DNA from: Chloroflexota bacterium
GTDB taxonomy: Bacteria > Chloroflexota > Anaerolineae > Aggregatilineales > Phototrophicaceae
Assembly: GCA_026708115.1 (NCBI GenBank)
Contig: JAPOVL010000017.1
Location: forward strand, 26,263 to 90,262
Length of the DNA: 64,000 nucleotides
Direction of reading: 5' to 3'
Below, one piece after another: positions 1 to 7,408 of this stretch. A program made the translations under genes and the position numbers. The notes under the pieces were generated by a model. It searched no databases and was not told the DNA's origin. It saw only the letters and a list, made by a program, of their open reading frames with translations. The first letter of the stretch is position 1; every line of letters begins with the position of its first letter.

Positions 1-235
1 CGGTTTCGGTCAACACCCAGTTTTCACTCACAAGTTAGACTCCGGAATCTCATTCGTCTGTAATTCGGGCGACCTGATAGAGTTTGTTGAGGAATTGGCC
101 CCATCTCCCGTCTCACGAGGGGAAGTTTTTTGACCCATATTGAACTCTTTCACCCTTTCCCTGTCGGATGCGGAGCGGACACCTTTTCATCAAGCTCGAT
201 ATCGCCAATAGATCTGTATTTTTATGGCGATTTTC

Positions 236-256
236 GGGCGACCTGATAGGTCGCCC
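236..256. repeat. GGGCGACC hairpin repeat, copy A
   Basis: An 8-bp perfect inverted repeat, GGGCGACC and GGTCGCCC, surrounds the loop TGATA. The same 21-nt hairpin recurs at 10973-10993, and a 5' half copy lies at about 67-80. It is followed by CTAC, as in most copies of the family in this window. Confidence 0.75.
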
Positions 257-387
257 CTACAGCTCTCGCCATACATGAACCATGTTGGTGTCAGCGAATG
301 GTGGCCCCGTTGCGGCTGTATGCTCTCTGCCCTAGCGTCGCTTGACATGTCACTAGCCGTCAATTAGAATCGCCAAAATCTCTGCGA

Positions 388-397
388 TTGTCTACAA
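388..397. promoter_or_regulatory. Possible GntR/FCD operator
   Basis: The sequence TTGTCTACAA has the half-site arrangement TTGT-N2-ACAA that is typical of FadR/FCD-type GntR operators. It lies about 130 bp upstream of the GntR start, so autoregulation is plausible. This is an inference from motif and position only. Confidence 0.35.
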
Positions 398-523
398 TCT
401 ACAGACGACCGGATTATAGGAAGCGCTCGGTTCGCTGTCAAGTCCACTGGCATGTCGTGGCTGGCCGTCATTCTTTGGCAAGCGACCGCAACCGCGATAG
501 CAGCCACGCATTTGAGTTGGCGC

Positions 524-1213
524 ATGAAACCGAATTTACCGCAAATCAAGAATTTGTCCATCCGAGAGCAGACGCTGGTTACCCTGCGGGAAGCCATCCT
601 CACGGGCGAACTCAAGCCCGGTCATTCGCTGATCGAGATGGACTTGTCGCGGCAATTGGGCGTCAGCCGAGCGCCCATACGCGAAGCGCTGCGCATCCTC
701 AACACGGAGGGATTGATCGAAACGATTCCTTACCATGGCACCACGGTACGGCGCTTGACGCGGACGGACATTGAAGAGATTTACAGCATGCGGAGCCTGC
801 TGGAGACCTTCGCGGTTGAACAAGTTATACGAGCGCGGAATCCCGATCATTTGCGGCGATTGCGCGACACTGTCGAAGACATGATATTAGCGGGTAGAGA
901 CAACAATATTAATACAGTCAATATACTTGATCGCGATTTTCATGACGCTTTGATCGAGATGAGCGGGCATAGCCTTTTGATTTCGATGTGGCAAACAGTA
1001 GCGATGAAAGCGCGCCAGGTGATGGCGCTGGTGAATCGACGGAATACCGATCTCACGCAAATCGCCCGCAATCATCTGCCGCTGCTGGACGCGATGGAAG
1101 GTGGCGATATTCCGCGGGCCAGCGAATTGTTGCGGGCCCATATCGCGTCAGCCGGCGACCTGGTCGCCGAAGATTGGCAAAGCGACAGCGCGGCGGTCGG
1201 CGACGGATCATGA
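524..1213 (+). CDS. GntR family transcriptional regulator, FCD subfamily
   Basis: DNA-binding regulator that probably controls the sugar-catabolic genes behind it. An N-terminal winged helix (about residues 10-75) carries the GntR signature with SRQLGVSRAPIREALRIL. A helical FCD ligand-binding domain follows, with acidic and histidine residues (DRDFHDALIEMSGH, NHLPLLDAM) of the kind that bind metal and a carboxylate ligand in this subfamily. The start at 524 (MKPNLPQ) is preferred over an in-frame ATG at 452 because the upstream residues do not fit the family. The stop overlaps the next start as ATGA, indicating translational coupling. The ligand is unknown; sugar acids are usual for this group. 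Confidence 0.85.
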   Translation: MKPNLPQIKNLSIREQTLVTLREAILTGELKPGHSLIEMDLSRQLGVSRAPIREALRILNTEGLIETIPYHGTTVRRLTRTDIEEIYSMRSLLETFAVEQVIRARNPDHLRRLRDTVEDMILAGRDNNINTVNILDRDFHDALIEMSGHSLLISMWQTVAMKARQVMALVNRRNTDLTQIARNHLPLLDAMEGGDIPRASELLRAHIASAGDLVAEDWQSDSAAVGDGS

Positions 1214-2154
1214 AGCGGGTCATCGTTACTGGCGCCAACGGCTTTGTCGGCTCCAACATCGTTTCTGCGCTGAGCCAAGAGGGCTGGCGAGTCTATGCCC
1301 TAGATCGGGAATTTGATAATCCCGCTGTCGCGACCTGGGTTCGCGATTGCGTGGAGCGCATGCAAGCGAGCTGCGCCGATATGCCGGCGATCCCGGCCGA
1401 CGCACTGGTCCACGCGGCCTTCGTCACCGCAACGCCAGAAGAACGGGGAGAATCACCGGAAGACAATCTGCGCGCCAACATCGAACCGCTCTTGGAAGTG
1501 ATGGAATATGCAAAAGCAGAGGGAGTCCATCGTTCCGTTTTCATCAGTTCCAATGCCGTCTTTCGCCATACGCCGGCGACGCTGGTAGATGAAATGCGGC
1601 CGCCGGACCCGCTGGGTGTTTACGGGGTTGCCAAGACGATGATGGAGTACACGGTGGACACCATGCGCCGCGCGCAGGGCCACGACATGGTCTGCGCGCG
1701 GCTTGGCGGCGTCTATGGCAGCTACGAATACAGGCGTCCCACCCGGCCCAAACTGAGCATGGTGGGCCAGATGATGCACGACGCGCTGAGCAAGGGAGAG
1801 ATTGTCGTGGCCAGGCCCGCTGAACTGCGACAATGGACGCTTGCGATGGATATCGGTCGGGCAATCGCTGCGCTGCTGAACGCCGACTCGCTCAATCATA
1901 GCTTGTACAATCTGGCCAGCGGCGAGCGCAAGACGGACCTGGAGATCGCCCGGATGATACAAGGTCTTGTTGAAGGCCTTAGGCTGCATCTCCCGTCGGC
2001 AAATGAATCGCCTGCCCCGTCTTCAGCTAAGCTGGGTTGGCTAGATAACAGTCGTCTGGAGCGAGATACCGGTTTTAGTGACTGGACGGCCATGAGCCAG
2101 GACGTGCTGGCGAGGGCATTGACGAGTCTTGCGGGACAGCTCCGGGATGCTTAA
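1210..2154 (+). CDS. NAD-dependent epimerase/dehydratase family protein
   Basis: Extended short-chain dehydrogenase of 314 residues, probably acting on a sugar, sugar acid or nucleotide sugar. The Rossmann motif TGANGFVGSNI is at the N terminus. The catalytic Ser is in VFISSNAVF and the Tyr/Lys pair is in YGVAKTMMEY, matching YxxxK. The start overlaps the GntR stop by 4 nt and the gene overlaps the next oxidoreductase by 8 nt, so all three are one transcription unit. In such operons these enzymes often work as uronate or aldose dehydrogenases, but the substrate cannot be read from sequence. Confidence 0.85.
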   Translation: MKRVIVTGANGFVGSNIVSALSQEGWRVYALDREFDNPAVATWVRDCVERMQASCADMPAIPADALVHAAFVTATPEERGESPEDNLRANIEPLLEVMEYAKAEGVHRSVFISSNAVFRHTPATLVDEMRPPDPLGVYGVAKTMMEYTVDTMRRAQGHDMVCARLGGVYGSYEYRRPTRPKLSMVGQMMHDALSKGEIVVARPAELRQWTLAMDIGRAIAALLNADSLNHSLYNLASGERKTDLEIARMIQGLVEGLRLHLPSANESPAPSSAKLGWLDNSRLERDTGFSDWTAMSQDVLARALTSLAGQLRDA

Positions 2155-3175
2155 GGTCTTGCTGGCCGGTCTGGGCGTACGCGGTCGGCATTGGGCGCGG
2201 GTGATCATGCGCGATCCGCGCGCCGATTTGCTTGCATATGTAGATCCCGACGCGCGGGCTCGCCAGCGAGCATGCGCAGAATTCGGGGATCGTCCGGCTT
2301 TTGAGAGCGTTGAAGGCGCGCTGAATTCCCTGGACGATGTTGATGCCTTGGTGCTGGCGAATCCGCCGATGGAGCGCGAGCGGATTGTCCGCGCTGCTGC
2401 TGGCCGCGGCCTGCATCTGCTGATCGAAAAGCCGCTGGCGCTGGATCTCGACCAGGCGCGGCGCTTGGTGGGAATAGCCGAAACCGCCGGCGTTTCGCTG
2501 ATGGTCGGGCTCAATTTCCGTTATCTCGGCGTCACAAAAGCGCTGAAGCAATTGCTGGCGGAGGAGCGGGTCGGCAAACCGGCCTTCGCCCGCTTCACCT
2601 ATGAGCGCTGGCGCGATGGCGGGCGAGGCGATCTCAATGATTATCCCTTGACCATGCGGCATCCCATGCTTTGGGAGCAAAGCATTCATCATTTTGATCT
2701 GATGCGATATGTCTACGAGCAGGAACCTGTTCGGATCAGTTGCCGGGCTTGGAATCCTGACTGGAGTATGTACGCGCATGAGAGCAATGTGTCGGCCTTG
2801 ATCGAGTTCGATGGTGGCATGGTCGTCAATTATCAGGGCACCTGGCAAGGCAACTGGACTGTGCCGGGCTTTGAATGGCGCAGCGAGTGCAGCGAGGGGA
2901 TCATTACACAGCGGGAACAGTTCGGCGAGCTATATTACGCGCTCCGCGATGATGCGAAATTGACGCCGGTGAGCCTGCCGCGGCATGAACGCTGGATCAC
3001 GGAAACGCGCGCTCTGTTTGAGAGCTTTGTGGACCATGCGCTGGATGGCGCGGCCCTGGAATGCAGCGGGCGCGATCATCTGATGTCGCTGGCAATGCTG
3101 GAAGCTTGTATACGATCGAGTGAGCAAAAATCAGCGGTTAATGTCAAGGGCATATTGCCCGCCGTGTCAGGCTGA
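2147..3175 (+). CDS. Gfo/Idh/MocA family oxidoreductase
   Basis: NAD(P)-dependent dehydrogenase of 342 residues, the usual family length. The N-terminal Rossmann fold is seen in VLLAGLGVRGRHWARV. The family signature EKPLALDLDQARRL supplies the conserved Lys that positions cofactor and substrate, and a C-terminal alpha/beta domain follows. The start at 2147 is chosen because it overlaps the epimerase stop by 8 nt and leaves a normal N terminus. It likely oxidises a sugar, inositol or sugar-acid ring together with its operon partners; specificity is not determined. Confidence 0.85.
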   Translation: MLKVLLAGLGVRGRHWARVIMRDPRADLLAYVDPDARARQRACAEFGDRPAFESVEGALNSLDDVDALVLANPPMERERIVRAAAGRGLHLLIEKPLALDLDQARRLVGIAETAGVSLMVGLNFRYLGVTKALKQLLAEERVGKPAFARFTYERWRDGGRGDLNDYPLTMRHPMLWEQSIHHFDLMRYVYEQEPVRISCRAWNPDWSMYAHESNVSALIEFDGGMVVNYQGTWQGNWTVPGFEWRSECSEGIITQREQFGELYYALRDDAKLTPVSLPRHERWITETRALFESFVDHALDGAALECSGRDHLMSLAMLEACIRSSEQKSAVNVKGILPAVSG

Positions 3176-3200
3176 GTCGATTGACTAATGGACAGGAATC

Positions 3201-4580
3201 ATGAGCGAAACTTTTGTGGGCATTCAGATCGGCGCCATCAGCTTCATAGACGAAGGCGTTGAACAAGTACTTGATATATTGCAGGAAAAGGCGGGTGTCA
3301 ATGCACTATTGATTTCAGCGCTGAGCTGGAGCATCGGCAACGCCGGGCGCGCCGCCTTCGGCTTCCCCGATCACGGCGTTCAGCAGCCGGACAATTTGCA
3401 GGGTGGGGCGATGTTCGCGCCCGACCCGCGCTACTATCAGAAGACGTTTATGCAGCGCTTCGCCGCGCCGGATCCGCTTTACAAGGGTTTTGACACGCTG
3501 GCGGATGTCATCCCGGCGGCGCGCCAACGCGGCATGAGCGTCTACACCTATTATTGCGAGACATCGAGTTCGGCGATCCGGTCCATCTGGCAGCCCGGCT
3601 TCGCGCATTTTCTCGATCGCGATCATCTGGGGCGGGTGGCGACGCGCCCGTCGTTGTTGAACCCGGATTACAAGACCTGGTGGCATTCGGTTTTTTCCGA
3701 TTGGCTGAACAACCACGATTTGCGCGGCGTTTTGTGGGGTATCGAGCGGCAAAGCCCGCTGATGGATATCTTTCGCGGCGATAGTTCCACCGGCTTTGAT
3801 ACACATTATGTGGCCGAGGCGCGCTCGCGCGGCATTGATGTGGAGCGCGCCTTGAGCGGATATGGCAAGATCGACGATTTCCTGCGGAGCGTGCGCGCGG
3901 GCGATCGCCCCGAAGAAGGGGTCTTTGTCTTGCTTTTGCGCAATCTGTTGCATTATCCCGAGGTGCTGATGTGGGAGAAGATGTGGCTGGATTCGCATCA
4001 GGCCTTTTATCGCGAGTTGCAGGGCTTGGTAAAGTTCTACGATCCGGGTTACGAGTTCGGCATCGGCATTTGGCAGGTGATCAATACTTACAATCCTTAT
4101 CTGCGCGCGCAGTACGATCAGCGCCAATACGCGCCCTATGCCGACTGGTTCAAGCCGGTGCTCTATCACAGCCCGGCGGGCGCGCGCTTCGCGGATTTCG
4201 CGGCGTCGTGGCAGGCGGGTGTGCTGGCGGATGCGAGCCCCGATGGCGCCTACCAGGCGCTGGCGACGGTCCTGGGTTTGGACGACTTCATTGCCTCGCG
4301 CGAGGCGGGACCACTGGCGGGCTTCGACCCAAGTTACGTCAAGGAATGGACCGCGCGCCTGATTGCCGATACTGGGCGGCCCGTATATCCGGGCATCGGT
4401 GTCGGCGTTGGGCATAACGGCGCTTCCAAAGAGATCAGTCCACAGGAGGTCCGGGAGGGCGTTCACGCCGGCTTTGACGGGGGCGCCAGCGGGGTCATGA
4501 TCTCGCGCAATTATTCGGAAGCGGAACTACGTAATTTAGAGGCCGTCGGCGACGCGCTGCGCGCACGCGGCTTGATATAG
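3201..4580 (+). CDS. Uncharacterised protein, possible TIM-barrel glycoside-hydrolase-like
   Basis: A 459-residue protein of unknown activity. It has no signal peptide or membrane segment. It reads like an alpha/beta barrel: alternating hydrophobic strands and helices, a strand-end Glu in LWGIER, aromatic-rich stretches such as MSVYTYYCE and EFGIGIWQVINTYNPY, and a glycine-rich C-terminal strand (YPGIGVGVGHNG) before a last helix. This is the look of glycoside-hydrolase-like or isomerase-like barrels in sugar operons, but I cannot name a family. It sits 25 bp after one Gfo dehydrogenase and 96 bp before another, so a role in the same pathway is likely. Its stop codon overlaps the first base of an 80-nt structured repeat. 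Confidence 0.7.
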   Translation: MSETFVGIQIGAISFIDEGVEQVLDILQEKAGVNALLISALSWSIGNAGRAAFGFPDHGVQQPDNLQGGAMFAPDPRYYQKTFMQRFAAPDPLYKGFDTLADVIPAARQRGMSVYTYYCETSSSAIRSIWQPGFAHFLDRDHLGRVATRPSLLNPDYKTWWHSVFSDWLNNHDLRGVLWGIERQSPLMDIFRGDSSTGFDTHYVAEARSRGIDVERALSGYGKIDDFLRSVRAGDRPEEGVFVLLLRNLLHYPEVLMWEKMWLDSHQAFYRELQGLVKFYDPGYEFGIGIWQVINTYNPYLRAQYDQRQYAPYADWFKPVLYHSPAGARFADFAASWQAGVLADASPDGAYQALATVLGLDDFIASREAGPLAGFDPSYVKEWTARLIADTGRPVYPGIGVGVGHNGASKEISPQEVREGVHAGFDGGASGVMISRNYSEAELRNLEAVGDALRARGLI

Positions 4581-4658
4581 CCGCTCGGCGGCAGCGAAAA
4601 GCTCAGTCGCGCTCACACAAAATAACAAGCCTTCTCGTTGCATGTGCAACGCGGTTTA
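4579..4658 (+). repeat. 80-nt structured intergenic element, copy 1
   Basis: First of three copies of exactly 80 nt (others at 58814-58893 and 60012-60091). It opens with AGCCGCTCGGCGGCAGCGA, able to form a GCCGC/GCGGC hairpin, and ends with GGTTTA. Within it an AGCG...CGCT pairing and a terminal stem CGTTGC-ATGT-GCAACG, closed by AAGCC/GGTTT, can form. The first base falls inside the TAG stop of the preceding gene, and the end is 18 bp before the next start codon. It could be a cis-acting RNA or an intercistronic repeat. Confidence 0.7.
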
Positions 4659-4676
4659 TTAAAGAAGGAGGACATA

Positions 4677-5744
4677 ATGACAATTAGAGTGGGCACGATC
4701 GGCGCCAGCTTCGCGCGCCAGGCTTATCTGCCGGCGCTGAAGACAATTGACGATGTTGAACTGGTGGCTATCGCCAGTGAGCGATTGGCCAGCGCGCAAG
4801 CGGCGGCGGAGAGCTTTGCGATCCCGTATGTCTATGATGACTGGCAGCGTATGATGGGCGAGCATCAGTTTGACTTGGTCTGCATCGCGACGCCGACGCT
4901 TTATCATGCGCCGATGACCCTGGCTGCCCTGCGGGCTGGCGCACATGTCCTGTGCGAAAAGCCCATGGCGATGAACCAAGATGAATCGGCGAATATGCTG
5001 GAAACCGCCGAATCGCTCAACAGGCTGCATATTATCGGGCACGAGTTGCGTTTCAATCCCAATCGCAGGAAGATCAGATCGCTGATCGAGAGCGGCTTCA
5101 TCGGCCAGGTGCGGCATGCCAATATCGTCAATATCTCCGGCGCCTGGGGTGATCCCGCCGCGCGGCCGGCGGGCGACTGGTGGTCGCGCGAGGACATGGG
5201 CGGCGGCCGGCTGGGCGCGAGCGGCTCGCATATGATAGACCTTTTGCGCTTTTGGCTCGGAGATATCGCGGCGGTCAGCGGGCAAGTCGCTACCATGGTG
5301 CGCGAGCGCATTGACCAAAAGAGCGGCGACAACTGGCGGGCGACAGCTGACGATCAAACGAGTTTTCTGTTGGAAATGGAAAGCGGCGCGCTGTGTTCAG
5401 TGTTTTTGAGCGGGGTCGCTCGACACGGCATGGGCAATCAGACGCAGATCTTCGGGGGTGAAGGCACAATCACGCTGGCGGACAACGATGAGCGACTGCT
5501 GGTTGCGAAAGCCGGCGAAGACTTCGTCGATATGAGCGAGCGCGACCCCAATGCCGATCTGGACGGCATCGGCCAGGGCATCTGGAACGTTTCCTTTGTC
5601 GCCTTGATGGTCGAGTTGACCGCTGCGATACGGGAAAAGCGCTCCCTGGGCTGGGGCGCGAGTTTCGCCGACGGGCATCAATGTCAGGTGGCGATGGACG
5701 CCGTAAGACAAAGCAGTGTCGAGAGACGATGGGTAGGCTTATGA
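4677..5744 (+). CDS. Gfo/Idh/MocA family oxidoreductase
   Basis: Second NAD(P)-dependent dehydrogenase of the operon, 355 residues. The Rossmann start is VGTIGASFARQAYLPAL; the signature HVLCEKPMAMNQDE carries the conserved EKP. A C-terminal substrate domain contains GGGRLGASGSHMIDLLRFW, with the catalytic His of the family near the GSHMID segment. The start at 4677 is supported by a strong AAGGAGG site 6 nt upstream. It is not closely similar to the Gfo protein at 2147, so it probably catalyses a different step. The leader carries the 80-nt structured element. Confidence 0.87.
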   Translation: MTIRVGTIGASFARQAYLPALKTIDDVELVAIASERLASAQAAAESFAIPYVYDDWQRMMGEHQFDLVCIATPTLYHAPMTLAALRAGAHVLCEKPMAMNQDESANMLETAESLNRLHIIGHELRFNPNRRKIRSLIESGFIGQVRHANIVNISGAWGDPAARPAGDWWSREDMGGGRLGASGSHMIDLLRFWLGDIAAVSGQVATMVRERIDQKSGDNWRATADDQTSFLLEMESGALCSVFLSGVARHGMGNQTQIFGGEGTITLADNDERLLVAKAGEDFVDMSERDPNADLDGIGQGIWNVSFVALMVELTAAIREKRSLGWGASFADGHQCQVAMDAVRQSSVERRWVGL

Positions 5745-5775
5745 GCGTGTTTATGGATGCGATTGCATCCAGTGT

Positions 5776-5781
5776 TATAAT
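5776..5781 (+). promoter_or_regulatory. -10 element before first Uma2 gene
   Basis: GTGTTATAAT, with the -10 hexamer TATAAT, lies 37 bp before the Uma2 start. The same ten bases occur at the same distance before the second Uma2 gene (hexamer at 6689-6694). No strong -35 is seen. Confidence 0.45.
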
Positions 5782-5812
5782 ATCCTCACATTAGGTCGTA
5801 CGAGGACGAAAA

Positions 5813-6388
5813 ATGGTGATTGAGCGCCTCCGCCAGATGAGCGTCGAAGAATTCCTTGACTTTGCAGAAAACAGCGAGGATCGCTATGAATACATTGATG
5901 GTGAGCCACGTCAGATGACTGGGGGAAAGCTCAATCATTTCTGGATCATCAATCGGATTCAAGTCCTTCTTGGGATTCGGCTGGCGGGTACCGATTTTGA
6001 AGCAATAGCCGGTGGCATGCTTGTAAGAGTCGGCGAGAAGCGCTTGGTGGCGCCGGATGTCAGCGTCGTGCGCGGCGAGCCAGAGACTGAAGCCGATACG
6101 CGAATCCTGCTCAATCCGATTCTGGTCGTGGAAGTCACGTCGCCGTCGTCTATCGACTACGACCGAGTCTCGAAACGCGAATATTATAGTGAAGTCGCTT
6201 CGATAGAGGCTTATCTCATCGTCGATCAGCACCGCGCGCTCGTCGAGTTATACACGCGCAGCGAGACCGGCTGGCACATACAGTGCTTCTCCGATCTGGG
6301 CGACGAGGTACCGCTGGCGGCGCTGGAGTGCAGTCTGCCACTGCGGGAGATTTACCGTCGAATCGAATTTGAAGAGGAGTCTCAGTAG
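5813..6388 (+). CDS. Uma2 family endonuclease-like protein (DUF820), copy 1
   Basis: A 191-residue protein of the Uma2/DUF820 family, which has a PD-(D/E)XK nuclease fold. The acidic and Lys elements are seen in APDVSVV, ILVVEVTSPSS and the following YDRVSKREYY. The N-terminal MSVEEFLDFAENSEDRYEYIDGE is typical. The cellular role of the family is not established; genomes often carry many copies. Bases 5829-6318 are identical to 6742-7231 of the next gene, so one is a recent duplicate or has been converted by the other. The proteins differ only at the extreme N terminus and in the last 30 or so residues. Confidence 0.85.
   Translation: MVIERLRQMSVEEFLDFAENSEDRYEYIDGEPRQMTGGKLNHFWIINRIQVLLGIRLAGTDFEAIAGGMLVRVGEKRLVAPDVSVVRGEPETEADTRILLNPILVVEVTSPSSIDYDRVSKREYYSEVASIEAYLIVDQHRALVELYTRSETGWHIQCFSDLGDEVPLAALECSLPLREIYRRIEFEEESQ
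5829..6318 (+). repeat. 490-bp direct repeat, left copy
   Basis: This segment of the first Uma2 gene is repeated without a visible difference at 6742-7231, an offset of 913 bp. Identity stops abruptly inside both coding regions, which suggests gene conversion or a very recent tandem duplication. Confidence 0.85.
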
Positions 6389-6725
6389 TCAACAGTGTAT
6401 CCTCTTCGGTTGAGATTATTGCGTCCGCGCGTCAAATCTCCGCCTTATATCCTTTATCTATAATGAAGTCTATCCGAAGGAACGACAGACGGTCAATTTG
6501 TACGCGACCGAGGCGCAGCGCCGGGTCGTCGTGGACACCGACCGTCAGTCGCCCGAAACCCATGCAGTTTATGCTTGCCGGGCGATAGATCGCCCCTGCG
6601 GTCTGTCAAGTGATTGCTGTTCACTATTGCAGCCAACTTCAATTCACTTCCTTGAAATTGGTTTTGAGATATCGCCGACGCGTCGTGTTATAATCGTCGC
6701 ATATCGAGTTATGTGAGGCCAACAG
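6389..6725. other. Spacer between the two Uma2 genes
   Basis: No gene is recognised; a 72-codon frame here has no family features. The spacer holds a GGGCGAT-AG-ATCGCCC hairpin at 6580-6595, related to the GGGCGACC family, and a TATAAT hexamer at 6689-6694 set 37 bp before the second Uma2 start. Confidence 0.5.
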
Positions 6726-7319
6726 ATGATTGCCGAGCAGGTCCGCCAGATGAGCGTCGAAGAATTCCTTGACTTTGCAGAAAACAGCGAGGATCGCTAT
6801 GAATACATTGATGGTGAGCCACGTCAGATGACTGGGGGAAAGCTCAATCATTTCTGGATCATCAATCGGATTCAAGTCCTTCTTGGGATTCGGCTGGCGG
6901 GTACCGATTTTGAAGCAATAGCCGGTGGCATGCTTGTAAGAGTCGGCGAGAAGCGCTTGGTGGCGCCGGATGTCAGCGTCGTGCGCGGCGAGCCAGAGAC
7001 TGAAGCCGATACGCGAATCCTGCTCAATCCGATTCTGGTCGTGGAAGTCACGTCGCCGTCGTCTATCGACTACGACCGAGTCTCGAAACGCGAATATTAT
7101 AGTGAAGTCGCTTCGATAGAGGCTTATCTCATCGTCGATCAGCACCGCGCGCTCGTCGAGTTATACACGCGCAGCGAGACCGGCTGGCACATACAGTGCT
7201 TCTCCGATCTGGGCGACGAGGTACCGCTGGCAGCGCTGGATTGCAGTCTGCCACTGCGGGACATATACCAGCGAATCAGGTTTGAAGCGGAACCGCCCGC
7301 AACCGCTGAAGATGCATAA
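6726..7319 (+). CDS. Uma2 family endonuclease-like protein (DUF820), copy 2
   Basis: A 197-residue near-duplicate of the Uma2 protein at 5813, with the same PD-(D/E)XK-like elements (PDVSVV, VVEVTSPSS, SKREYY). Only the first five codons and the C-terminal end differ; copy 2 ends with an extra short Ala/Pro-rich tail. Its promoter-like TATAAT lies at the same distance as in copy 1. It converges with the M16 protease gene downstream. Function in the cell is unknown. Confidence 0.85.
   Translation: MIAEQVRQMSVEEFLDFAENSEDRYEYIDGEPRQMTGGKLNHFWIINRIQVLLGIRLAGTDFEAIAGGMLVRVGEKRLVAPDVSVVRGEPETEADTRILLNPILVVEVTSPSSIDYDRVSKREYYSEVASIEAYLIVDQHRALVELYTRSETGWHIQCFSDLGDEVPLAALDCSLPLRDIYQRIRFEAEPPATAEDA
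6742..7231 (+). repeat. 490-bp direct repeat, right copy
   Basis: Identical, as read, to 5829-6318. See the left copy. Confidence 0.85.
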
Positions 7320-7325
7320 TCGAAA

Positions 7326-7349
7326 GAGGACGATCCCCGGATCGCCCTC
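7326..7349. terminator. Possible bidirectional terminator hairpin
   Basis: Between the convergent Uma2 and M16 genes, GAGGACGATCC pairs with GGATCGCCCTC (one mismatch) around a very short loop. There is no strong T run on either side, so it may act only as a transcript-end hairpin. Confidence 0.35.
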
Positions 7350-7408
7350 AATTTCAATCGTCTTCTGTTTCCCAACTTCGATTTTCCGCAATCGGATAAT
7401 CGTGCAGC

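Larger units (their letters stand above)
1..523. other. Leader region before the GntR operon
   Basis: No convincing gene is seen. Short reading frames here overlap each other on both strands and carry no recognisable motif. The stretch holds a truncated copy (about 67-80) and a full copy (236-256) of the GGGCGACC hairpin repeat, followed by a possible operator at 388-397 in front of the GntR gene. The sequence before 1 is unknown, so the 3' end of an upstream gene could lie just outside. Confidence 0.5.

Noticed and set aside
988..1209. Longer N terminus of the epimerase gene
   Set aside because: The extra 74 codons overlap the GntR gene and are Arg-rich; the ATGA overlap at 1210 gives a normal Rossmann start.
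3315..4466. A 383-codon minus-strand reading frame
   Set aside because: Antisense shadow of the 459-residue protein; Arg/His/Ile-rich with no motif and no ribosome site.
5745..5812. Direct repeat TGGATGCGATTGCATCC as an operator
   Set aside because: A GGATGC/GCATCC palindrome is present at about 5755-5769, but there is no regulator nearby and no second copy, so I list no function.
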